From Plantago major (Eukaryota > Streptophyta > Magnoliopsida > Lamiales > Plantaginaceae), in contig CM048842.1 in assembly GCA_026545765.1 (NCBI GenBank), forward strand, positions 29,933,167 to 29,997,166: 64,000 nt of DNA, read 5' to 3'. This document shows, in pieces, positions 20,416 through 31,580 of the stretch. The notes beneath the pieces were generated by a model. That model was not told the origin of the DNA. It did not search any database and worked only from the letters and a program-made list of their open reading frames with translations. Numbering within the stretch: position 1 is the first letter of the stretch; each line of letters begins with the position of its first letter. A program made the position numbers and the translations under genes.

Positions 20416-23400
20416 CTATGTTTTGAAACTCGGACCCGGACGTTGACGGCTATCTCTTTATGGGAGGTTCAAGATCGACTCGGAATCGACTTGGTCAACC
20501 TACAAAAAATATTTTTAAAAATAAAATATAATGTATACCTTAAAAATTCAATATATACATTTTTTACCTAAAAAAAAAAGATAGAAAACATTGCATAAAC
20601 GACATATGCATCAATTCCATTGCCACAATTCATATAAAATATAGAAATAACAATCCATAAACCACAATTCATATTGAGTTCAAAATAACAAATAACATCA
20701 AAGCATCATATTTCCAACTTAGTCTCTAAAACATCTTAAGATTGCAACAATCCATAAACAATCAAAACAAAGTTCACTTGAAGATGTTTTTGAACAACAA
20801 AGTCGTAAAATGCCTAGCTTTCTTCTCCGGCGCCTTCCCCTTCATTCGGTGGCTCACATCCCCAGTTTTGATCATCTCCCCACATAGGATCATCATCGTC
20901 AAGAAGAGTTGTGTCAAGGACATTGTCACTACCTATACGAAAGCCATGATAATGATACAAATTAAATTACCGAACCAAAAGACCAAAACAAAGTAAGGGA
21001 TAGTGAAATGATACCTTCAACACACTGTGAACTCTCACCGACATCACATTTCATTTTCAAGCCTCTCCAATTCATCATAGTCTAGCTCTCCATTAGGTTC
21101 TTCATCAATTACCCAATGATCAACTCTATCAACACATTCTATATCAATGCATGGGATCATACGAAACTTTCTTTGGACTACAAACAATATAAAAACAAAG
21201 GTCAAGCAATCATCAAGACCAATATTCAATACGTTATGTAACTATAACAAAACATGAGTTAAAGAACCATATACCGATTCTTCAAGCGCAAATTGTAGTG
21301 TACAAAGACAAGGTCATTAAGCCTTTGATGCTCCAGCCTATTTCTCTTCTTAGTATGAATGCGCTCAAACACACTCCAATTGCGCTCACAACCTGAAGAG
21401 GATGATGTCTGACTCAGAAGTCTGATGGCAAGATTCTGCAAGTTTGGTGCACCATTGCCAAATATTCTCCACCATTCATCTAAATATGAAGAAATAATTG
21501 TGAGTTACAAACATAATATTAATAACACTTATACATATGCAAGACTATATCTGATTGATAAACATACCGGTCGATCATTTTGCATCTTTTTGAGCAAGTG
21601 ACATTCCAAACCTACCTTGAGCCTCACGGAACATCTACGATGTGACATCGTCGAAATCCCATAAAGCTCTTGAATAAGGTCGAAAACCATCATAAGCAAG
21701 AGAAGGCATTGGAGTCGCTCTATCATATTGGAATGTTGGATTGAACCGATGTCGATTCGTGGAGATCCTTCCTCAACATCTTATCCACCTCTCCTCAATG
21801 ATATCAACAAATGGTTTGTATCTCCTCTCAACATTATTGAATCTGACCTTTGTACCATTAATGACTCTTGTCAACCCTCAAACACATAACCCGAAGAAGG
21901 TTTCTCATCGATTGTCACAAATACGCAACAATCTCATCAATGGTTCCGTCACTTTCACAATGAGTAAGCAATTATTCCAAAACCTACTATCAAATACAAT
22001 GTCTTTCACTCTCTTACCCTTTGCAGTTCTCAAGAACTTTTTAAAACCAGGGTCTATGACCAATGCCACCAAATGATGTTTATGATCATACAAACTCTTC
22101 AATGCAATGAAACTAGTGCCAAATCTAGTAGCTCCAGGAGTAATTATATGATCCATCCGGGCCTTTCACGACCGACCACGTGTCCATTTGGTGTTATAAA
22201 CAAACACGGTGATTCTAGAAGCTCGAAGATGCAATTGCTTACCCTTTCCATTTTGCGATATCTTGCAACATCAAATTGATCTGATGAAGCGAGCATGGAG
22301 CCCAAAAAATCTTAGGATACTCCTTGTGAATCTTAGCCCCAGCAGCTTTGTAGTTAGCTGCATTGTCACTAACCACATGAACAACATTCTCTTTCCCAAC
22401 ATACTCAATGATTCTTGCAAACAGATTATACAAATTATCAGGATTGAAGCGATGTTAGAGACATCACATGACTCGATAAGCGATATACCATTAGGGCTAT
22501 ACACCGAAATTGATCAAAGATCTACCACGGTTATCGATCGACCATCACCCGTAATGGTACACCCTCCTTAACCCACCTAGATCATAAGCATCAATGCTTA
22601 AAGAAACTTGAGTTTTAGCTTCTTTAAGTAAAGGAACTCTCAATGCATGATAAGTTGGACGGTGTATCCAGACCCCATGGTTGCTACCTTATTCATTACA
22701 GCCTTAAAGTATTCAGAGTTGACAGCATTAAAGGGAATACAAGCATCATAAAACCACAATGCAACAGACATATCAGCTTCATGTTTTCTTTCTTTATTTT
22801 GCCATTCTTTTATGCTAGGCTGTTTCAAGTCTAACGATGCATTGCCTTTCATGTAACTCCCTATCGTTTTCATTTTTTTTGTCCCAGAGCCACCAACAGT
22901 GTCATCATCTTCAACTTCTGAACATATCATCCATTTCCATCTTGGTTTGTCTTTCAACATCCTAGTAGCTAGAACATCATTCATTTCATCAACGATATCT
23001 TTAGTAACCTTTACACAACCCGACCTCACCTTTCTTGCGTGCTAAATGTTGTTTCACTCTATTAATCCCTCCCTTTGAACACTTTTTCACAAAGAGTGCA
23101 TTGCGAATCTTATTCTTACCAGTTGTCCAATTTCAACACAATCTTGCCAGTGGATCAACTTTTTTAATGAGTGGCGGTGGAGCATTTTCAGAAGAATTTG
23201 CACTAGCAGAAGCTGCTGATGATGGCGTTCGACTGTCCATATCCTACAAGATACATATGCATTTACACTAGTCACTAGTAGAAGCTAAATTAAAATTACT
23301 AACTAAACAAAACTCAACACTCAAGTAGAAGGATCAACTTAAAAGCGAGAACAAGATTAATACTTTACTTACGATTTACCAATTGAGCGATTGAATGAAT

Positions 23401-24093
23401 GAAATGAAACGAGCCGATTGAGCGAGCCGATTGAATGAATGAGGCGAGCATAAAGCAGCAATGACGAGACATCGATTCAAATTCAACATAAAGCGAAAAG
23501 GAAAACATCAATCTTAATGAAACCTCTCCCAAATTCTTAAGCGAAAAGGAAAACATAAGCGAAAAGGAAAACTCAAGTCGAACTGCAACTCCCGATCGGC
23601 CGTCCACGGATTCACTCGAACTGCAACTTCTTTGGACGATATATGGGTCCTATTCAAATCCAATCAATCCATTTAGCAAGCTGGAACCAACAAATATACA
23701 TACATGCATCCCGCAGCATAATCAACGATTACCCATTTGATTTTCCTACCTGCAGGCTGCGTTGCGTTGAAGCTTTTTTGTTGGTTGGATTGAGATTGAA
23801 GCTTTGCGCTTTGGCGTTTGCAGATTGAGATTGCCAGATTGAGATTGGGGCTTTTCGATTTTTGCTTCTGTCTCGGTTTGCAGATTGAGTTTGGGCCTTG
23901 GGGCCGTTTTTTTTTTGGTTTTACACTTTTATCGTTTTTTACTCTTTTTTTTTTTTTTTAAGAAAACCGGTTCGAACCGGTTTCACCGGTTTTTTACCAA
24001 AATCCGAGTTTTTCCGGTTTTGGGGGGTTTTCGGCCCGGACCCCCTCCGAGTGGCGGTTGGACCGGGTCGACCCGCCGGGTTTGATAACATAG
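20416..24093 (-). mobile_element. Complete hAT-superfamily DNA transposon (3678 bp)
   Basis: Flanked by an 8-bp direct repeat CCTTAGCG (20408-20415 and 24094-24101), the target-duplication length of hAT elements. Terminal inverted repeats: CTATGTTTTGAAACTCG on the left and CTATGTTATCAAACCCG as the complement of the right end, 14 of 17 matching. It encodes a degenerate transposase on the minus strand. It is inserted in the 3' UTR of the LINE fragment, whose sequence rejoins cleanly when one repeat and the element are removed. Confidence 0.92.
21044..23240 (-). pseudogene. hAT transposase, degenerate
   Basis: Start codon at 23240 (MDSRTPSSAASASANSSE) followed by a BED-type zinc finger region (LIKKVDPLARLC ... 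GGINRVKQHLARKKGEVG), with an early in-frame stop. 23029-22640 contains IKEWQNKERKHEADMSVALWFYDACIPFNAVNSEYF. 22440-22239 has the RNase H-like core (ENVVHVVSDNAANYKAAG ... WAPCSLHQINLMLQDIA). 22156-21905 continues (ATRFGTSFIALKSL) and 21441-21259 is the C-terminal hAT dimerisation region (SSSGCERNWSVFERIHTKKRNRL). Multiple frameshifts and stops show it is inactive. Confidence 0.88.
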
Positions 24094-24101
24094 CCTTAGC
24101 G

Positions 24102-25785
24102 TCCTAGTTGTTAGGCAAAAAAAAGAAGAGAGTTACCAAAAAAAGAAAAGAAAAAAAAATGGAAAAAGTTTATCAAAAAAAAAAAAAAAAATAGAGAGAA
24201 AAAAAGGAAAGGAAAAAAGAGAGTGTTTGCTGTGTGAAAAGGAAAAAAACACAGAAAAAATATTATTGAAAAAAAAGAAAAAGAGAGTGGGAATGAAGGT
24301 TTCTGTGGAGGTCTGCTTTGTATTACCTTGATGATTCATGTTTCATGGTATTTGTGGTGCTATCTCTGGGCTTACTCAAGGAAGATGTTTAGATAGAAGG
24401 TCTAAGCTCCTTCTAAGGGTTAGACTTTTATTCTACGTTATATCTTTATGCTGGTTGATTAAATTCATCTATAGCTATCTGGAGGCTAATGGATTTAATT
24501 TATGTGACTATGACGAATGGACATATTCTGAGTCTTTCAACAAAAGTTATAAAGTATATGACTCTAGGTTAGAACTTCTTTTGAGCCTTGTGCTGGTGGT
24601 TTTTGTTGGTTTTGTATGCCTAGACTGTATTCTTAAAGGATATTTGTGTCCTTTTTGGTTAGCAGTTCTGAGTGAAAAAAATGAGAAAAAGACAAGTTGG
24701 AAAAAGAAGGCCATTAAACAGAACAATATGGCACACTCCCAATTTTCACAAAGAAAAGGAAAAAAAATGAAAAAAGAATAACCAGTTCAAAAAAGAAGAG
24801 TGTTTATCCTTGTCAAACAGTTCAGAAAAAAGAAAGAAAGGGAACTGGAAAAAAAAAAGAGAGAGAAAAAAAGGAAGGACTGTTTCTTGTTTATCTGTTG
24901 GATTTTTCAGTTGCTGGCAGGCTTTGTACTCTATTTCATGAGTGGTTTAGTATTAGGATCTCTTGGTGCTTTAAGCTTTAATGTAATCTTGGTATCCTTG
25001 TTATTATTATGTTGTATTGGGTAGTTATAAATGTGGGCTTGATGCTTGTAATTTATGGAACCAGGCAAAACCTTGTTTATGATATTCTATATGAGATAAT
25101 GGTATGCTTTGGATGTTTTGGATTGAACCTAATCTCTGGTAGTGTAAGAAAGGAGCATGATATTACAAAGGCGGGAAGAGTCTTGTTTTAAAATGGAGAG
25201 TCAAGAGCAGTTGGGTAGAAGATTAAAGACAAGATGGAAGCAGAGTATGGAAGTTATTCAACAAGAAGAATGAGAGGAATCAATTGGAGCACAAGAGATT
25301 GCAGTTTATCTACACAGACATTTGAAGGATAACATTCGGCAGCGTGGTTTCATGTACCAAGGCCTTTTGTTGAAAACAGCTTACTATCTTTGAAGAACTA
25401 TCTTTTTGTTTTTGGAAAGTTAAACAATGATCTGATGTTTCTAGCTTTAGTGATATGGTTTTGGTGTTTGTAGAAATGCCTTTTATCTTGCTAGTTGTGG
25501 ACTTTCGTTTTTTCCTTGAGTTTGACATGGGTTCTTATAAACCCCGTGATTTCTTTCTTTTCGAGTAATAATATTCCCCCTCCCTCTAGGTAGATGAGAT
25601 GAGTCTAGAGAGGAACATCAACTGCTAATTGGGACTTATCATTATTAGCGGGTATTCCCTCCCATTTAGATGTAATCCTATCATTAACTCTTTGCATCAC
25701 ATTTTTGCAAGCACATACTAGACGACATGATAGTTACACTTTTCTTTATCTTTTCTTCGAGAGTCTCAGGGGGCTTTTCTCTCAA
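24102..25785 (+). other. LINE 3' region, polypurine-rich, no supported gene
   Basis: Immediately after the hAT element comes a very A/G-rich stretch (24117-24290) and another near 24830-24880. Frames at 24338-24781 and 24800-25191 translate to hydrophobic and then lysine-rich peptides without a recognisable domain; I do not regard them as genes. Near 25540-25580 the sequence GTGATTTC...TTCGAGTAATAATATT resembles the end of a plant LINE 3' UTR. Parts may belong to a second LINE tail. Confidence 0.4.
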
Positions 25786-25832
25786 AAATAAATAAATAAA
25801 TACATACATACATGCATGCATGCATGCATGCA
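25786..25832. repeat. Compound simple repeat (AAAT)n(ACAT)n(GCAT)n
   Basis: AAATAAATAAATA passes into ACATACATACAT and then GCATGCATGCATGCATGCAT. Such graded tetranucleotide tails are common at the 3' end of a LINE, which fits the preceding LINE-like 3' UTR. Confidence 0.9.
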
Positions 25833-25888
25833 TGTTTGTATATCAGTATATATATAATTATATATAGTACAAATATATAAAAAAGAGT

Positions 25889-26010
25889 TGATGGTATTGC
25901 AGCACCAGCTCTAATTACGTGTTGCATGCATTAAGAGCTATTAATGCAGCAAGCTGCATTAAAGCTCTTAATGTAGGCTGCATCAGCTCAACACTCATTT
26001 AGATTGGTTG
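25889..26010. repeat. Foldback element with near-perfect central hairpin
   Basis: 25932-25950 and 25953-25970 form an inverted repeat (TAAGAGCT-A-TTAATGCAGC against GCTGCATTAAAGCTCTTA) with one bulged A and a 2-base centre. Outside it, AGTTGATG...TGCAGC on the left pairs imperfectly with GCTGCATCAGCTCAAC on the right, giving a fold of about 120 bp. Looks like a small MITE or foldback element; no target duplication was identified. Confidence 0.6.
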
Positions 26011-26119
26011 ACGAAACATTTCATTGTCCGAAAGAAGCCACTACTGAACGGTCAAACCAAACTCCGAGCAACTTGTAGAATCTGCCTCGTAATTTATTTT
26101 TTTTAGTGAAAAGAAGATT

Positions 26120-29100
26120 TCAATAAATCTCAAAAGCTGAGTAAAGTCGGGTTACATCAGAGAATGAAAATGGCAAAACATTTAAACAAATACTATTAGT
26201 AACAACGTTCTGGCTTAACAGATGTGCCAAGTTGTTCCCTTCTCTTCTAGTAAAACTGAAAACACAAGATGAAAAAGGGGAAGCAAGTGCTTTAATATCA
26301 TCCACAAGGCCTCCCACAACAGATAAAGACGGATTAGGATCCCGGAGTTGGTTAACCACATTCAAACAGTCCCCTTCAAGAACCAGGTGCTGCAAATTAA
26401 GATCAGTAGCAAGATGTATAGCTTCCCTTCCCGCTAACGCTTTAGCGATCTCTGGATTAGCAACGTGTGCCACATACACTCTTCTCCACGCAATTACCCT
26501 TCCGTCTGAATCGCATGCAACCATACCAAGGCTTGCTCCCCTGTTGCGATTACTAACTGAGGCGTCGTAGTTGATCTTCGTGGCTCCAGCAACAGGTGGT
26601 ACCCATTGAACAACATTCTCTGGTGGTCGAGGATTATTTAAAGCCGTCTGAGCCTCTTTAAAAGCCGCCAAATATCTACAAATGAAGTGTGTCGATTCTT
26701 GTGCATCATAAGTAAAGTCTTCATGGATTTTCTTATTCTTATTGCCCCATAGACACCAACAAGAACACACAAACATTTACAATTGTTCCATACTTGCAGC
26801 AGATCGGATATGATGTATCCACTCCTGTAAATCCTCTGTATCAGCATAATCAAGGTATTAGGACAAACAGATAATGCCCAAAATAATCTGGCATAAGAGC
26901 AGTTTTTCAAGATATATGTAACAAGGATTCCGCTTCACAACCGCAAACTAGACAAGTATTAATCACATCAATTCCCCTGCGCAGTAATTAACACGAATAG
27001 GTAAAGAATTTCGTAAAACTCTCAAGAAAAAGATCTTAATCTTATTCGAAATTTTCATCTTCCAAATCCAGTCCCAATTTGGTTGTGAAACCTCACAAAC
27101 CTGCCCCATGACATCACGAGCAGTAGCATCCTTCAAATGACGAGGAAGGTGATAAGCGGAACGAACCGAGTAATGACCGTGTTTGGAGTAATGCCACACA
27201 CGCACATCACCATTAGTCCGAACAAAAAGAGGAATTTGCAAAATAACATTTGCATCTTCCTGCTATAACAGATTACGAACAGTAGCCTTGTCCCACACCC
27301 CTTCAGCTGAATTGATAAGCGTAGAAATAGTCATTGAACCCACATTAAACAGATCAGGCGTTAAATGAGTGAAAGAATGATCCCTAGGCAGCCAACCATC
27401 TTGCCAAATGTCTACCTGATTACCATCTCCTATCCTCCACCTAATCCCGTGATTAAACAAATCCATTGCCCCACTAATGCTCTTCCAAGTAAAAGAGGAA
27501 TTGCCCTTGGGTAGAGAATCGGTAACATCACACAAAGGAAAATATTTAGCCTTAAAAACTCTACTAAGGAGGGAAGAAGGGGAATGAATAATTCTCCAAA
27601 GTTGTTTACCAAGCATAGCTAAATTGAAGGATTTTAAATCTCTAAAGCCCATACGACCATCTCTCTTAGAGTAATGAGAGAATCCCACTTAACCAAATGA
27701 ATCTTCCGATCCTTACCATTACCCCCACCAATATCTAGCCAGAATAGACTCAATCTCATACAAAAGAAAATCAGGAAGCTTAAAGCAACTCATGACATAT
27801 GTTGGTATAGCTTGAATAACTGCTTTAATCATCACTTCCTTCCCCGCTTTAGACAATAAATTCTGACTAAAGCCTTGTACCTTGCCCCACACCCTTTCCC
27901 TTAGCCAACTAAAAACCTCCTTTTTTGACCTCCCCATCTCAGTAGGCAAACCCAAATACTTCTCATGCTTATCCACGACTCTAACAGGAATACAATCTCT
28001 CACCTCATTCACCCTCTCCCTCCCTGTGTTACGACTAAAAACCACAGTAGACTTCTCAATATTAATCACTTGACCCGAAGCAAGGCTATAACGATCAAGA
28101 ATACTAGCAATCTCCAAAGCAGCAGAAGTAGCTTGACGAAAAAGAAGAATATCATCTGCAAAAAGCAAATGAGAGTCCTGGGCGCACTCGGAGCAACTGC
28201 CACCCCTTGTAACACCTCCGTCCCCTCCGCTTCACGAATAAGAGCACTAAAAGCTTCAGTAATCAGCAAATACAAATAAGGTTGATGAGTCAATATTTTA
28301 ACGACTCATTTAGTGCCTGTTTCCATGTCTTATTGCGTCTTTTAGCCTTTATTTTAGTGTTTTTTGTTCCGTCTCACGTTTGGGTTTTTTGTGCATTTTT
28401 AGGTGTCTTAGCGTCATTGGCAAGGAAATGGAGGACCAAAGTGCAAAGAAGACCTCAACACCTTCTAGAAACACCACAAAGCCAAGTTAGTGGGCCACTA
28501 CTCCAAGAGAGGTGACATGGAGGTTGGAAAAGGGAGAGAAAAGTGGAGAAAATGGGAAAAATGGAGGAGTTCCCGGACACAAGGCTCACCGCCGTGAGCC
28601 CCACATCCAAATGGGCTCACCGCGGTCCAGATAATCAGGATGGCGGACAAAAGGGCCAGACCGCGGTGAGGAGGATTCCCACGATTACCTCACCATGTGG
28701 CCTTTGTTTGATAGATTGACCACGTTTTTAGCGGTTTTCCCATGATTTCGAATTTCTTCTTCCTTGGTCTTATAAATAGACCACTTGTATCGGTCATTAG
28801 GACATATCTTCACTTACTTCTACTTTCATATTTTCAATTCCAAGCATTGTAAACACTTAGAGATTTCAATCTCTTTTTTAATTCGAAGAAGCATTATTGA
28901 TCTTTCTGAAAATCGCAAAGACCAATAGGCGCCTAGGTAATCAATAGTAATAGTTAGGTGGATGCCGTATTAACTTGTACGTGACATATTGCTATCTGAA
29001 TCGTTGAACGCATGATTGATCGTTGTGAACTTATATCAGTCTTTACCTTTAATTAGTATATATCCGGATGAGGGCATAGCTAGTAACAAGCTTTTTACCG

Positions 29101-31350
29101 TAACTCATACGTATTTATAATCTGTATCTGGTTCGATTTTGCAATAGCAAAGTTGTTTCGCGAGCAGTGTACCATTAGCTATATCGCGTCAGTACTTTTG
29201 AAAGATCCACTTGCTTCGTTTTAATTGTAGAAATTGCATGATCTAGGTATCACCTTATCTTGTAATTGTAATTTGTTGTAGGGTTTTGAAGTATCAACCT
29301 TACCCACACTATCTGTTTACAACTCACACCTTGAGCCTCCACCTTAGAACTAGTTTAATCAATTCCTCGAGAGAACGACCATGTGGTTTAAGCCTTGTTG
29401 TACTACAACAACCGCTTTACTACTTGTGTTATTTTACAAGTATTAATTTTGAGCGCATCAAAGGTGAAAGGGGATCCGCTGAAGGATACCCCCTCTCCGG
29501 CTGAATTGGATTAAGCTGCTCTCCATTCAAAAGAGCTGAATAGGAGACAGTACTCACACTAAGCATAATGAGATCAACAAAAGACATCTCAAAGTCTAGT
29601 CTCTCTAAAACTCTTCTCAAGAAAGCCCATTCTACTCTATCATAAGCTTTACTCATCTCAAGTTTTAAAGCCATAAAAACATCACAAAAACATCACAGCC
29701 TTGGTTTTTTGTTAAAAAAATGGTTAATCTCATAAGCTACTAGCACATTATCAGTTATAAGACGATGAGGAACAAAAGCAGATTGGGTTTCAGAAATGAT
29801 GGAGTTCATGTGAGGTTTAATCCTATTAGTAATAATAGACTTTGAGGCTATTTTAAACATGACATTACTAAGGCTAATGGTTCGAAACTGGTTAATTCTC
29901 TCTAGTGTTTTACAATTGGGTATGAGCACAATATGAGTAAAATTAAGTTGGGGATCAATGACTCTATCATTCAAGAAAGCTAAAGCACAATCAACCACAT
30001 TTTTACCGACAATATTCCAGTAAAAGTGCTTGTTTTACCTCTTCCAGAGTGAACTCTTTGGATAGTTCCTGGTTGATAGCTGGATCCACTCTGGCTTCCA
30101 TAGTTCCTATAACATCCTCAATTTCTGCAACAGTAGGATTCCTGGACCTGAAGCTATTCCGGAAATAATCATTAACCACTTCACCCATGGATTGTTGATC
30201 TTCACACGAACTCCCATCATCACGAAGCAAACTCAAAATATCATTCCTGTGTGCTCGACTAGACGCCTTGCTGTGAAAGAATTTGGTATTTCGGCCCCCC
30301 TCGGCTAACCACTGGACCTTGGATCGTTGACGCCAAAGAATTTCTTCTCTATCTAAAATTTCTTCCAGCTCAATCTTAGTCACCTGAATCTGGGATTTCA
30401 CATCAGCCGTGAAATCTTGTTGTTGCGGCAGTTCCAACTTCTTCTTAAGCTCTTTAAATTTCTTTTGAACTGATCCAAAGACGTCCTTATCCCAATTCGC
30501 CAACCCAATCCGACAATTATGTAGATTACGCAGCAGATCATCAGTTGTATCCCAATGCTCAGTAATAATTTTCTGACAATCTTCTGCCCTAACCCACATC
30601 GCCTCAAACCGAAATCGTTTCCTTGTGTGTCGGAACCTCCGACTCGGAATTCCCCGGAAACGCAGCAAGATAGGCCTATGATCAGAGTTGCGAGTAAAAA
30701 GATGACTTACTTTGGCTGAAGGGAAGATTTCGAACCAATCGGCTGAGCCGGCTGCTCGATCCAATCTCAGCTCAGTATGTTGTGCGTCTGCCTGGTTATT
30801 TGACCAGGTGAATTGATAACCCTCAAACTCAATATCAGTCAAACCACAGAAGTCGACAGCACATCGAATGTCTCTTAGCTGCCAGTTCGGTATATCGGGC
30901 GCCTCCCAGATTGTCTGATCTAAGTAAAACTTAGTTCCAGTCTCCAATTACTACCTAAGCTCTACTGGACTGTCGGGCCAAAGCTTTTAATAAGGCCCAA
31001 GTTCTTTTCCTCAAACTCGCATCAGTTTCCCCGTAAAAATCCGTACAACGCTAGATTGGTGCATCTTGATTTAATTGTACACTTGCGTCTATATGATTTC
31101 GAGAAAAACTTTGTATAGTAACATTTACTTCTTTATTCCATAAAAGCGCCAAACCAACCGATTGTCTAATCGATGGAACGCACACTCCAAAAAGGTTAAA
31201 CCTCTGTTTAATCTTATCAATCCCACTAACACCCAAACGAGTATCCATAAGAAAAATAAGATCGAGGTTATGAGTACAGAGAAACTCACCAAGAGCTCGA
31301 ACTGTCCAAGGGTTCCCCAAGCCCTGACAGTTCCAGGATAAACAACTCAT
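26120..31350 (-). pseudogene. LINE ORF2: endonuclease, reverse transcriptase, RNase H
   Basis: The start at 31350 (MSCLSWNCQGLGNP) opens an APE-type endonuclease, continuing at 30947 with YQFTWSNNQ, LDRAAGSADW and SDHRPILL. RT follows: PLNFTHIVLIPN-type block and ITDNVLVAYEINHF (29998-29693), LEMSKAYDRVEWAFLRRVL (29674-), then after the solo LTR YLYLLITEAFSALI and HLLFADDILLF with the FADD box (near 28165). 27241-26963 is the zinc-binding region (HYSVRSAYHL...WIWKMKISNKIKIFFLRVL) and 26640-26130 the RNase H (KINYDAS, AGREAIHLA, VLEGDC, REGNNLAHLLS). Stops near 31050 and 30950, an 11-bp duplication near 29676-29697 and a frameshift before FADD break it. Confidence 0.9.
28283..29460 (+). mobile_element. 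Solo LTR (1178 bp) inside the LINE RT
   Basis: Starts TGATGAGTCAATATTTTAACG and ends TTTTGAGCGCATCA, flanked by a perfect 5-bp target duplication AAGGT (28278-28282 and 29461-29465). Removing it and one repeat rejoins the RT frame at DPLSP/YLYLLITEA. Contains CCGCGG palindromes (28583-28600 and about 28615-28665) and a TATAAATAGACC promoter-like site near 28771. Same family as the inverted partial LTR at 15829-16525. No internal region, so it is the product of LTR-LTR recombination. Confidence 0.93.
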
Positions 31351-31580
31351 TGCGCAAATCCCGCCTCTGGTCCATTAGAAGTGATTTCCAACCCAATACG
31401 ACACTTTTTATTCTGCGAACTAGTAATCCTTGTTGTAGTGGTTCCTGCTCGCTTCTGGCCTTTGGGAACATATTTCCTGGTTTTGGGTTCATGGTTAGCA
31501 GGTCGTCCTCGTTTACGAGGGACTGTACAGGAGGAAGAAGGGTTGGTAGATGAGCTAGGAGGCTGGGATAGGAGTGAATT

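Noticed and set aside
24338..24781. 147-codon frame with hydrophobic stretches
   Set aside because: It lies in a polypurine-rich LINE 3' region, ends in a Lys-rich tail produced by A runs, and matches no family I know.
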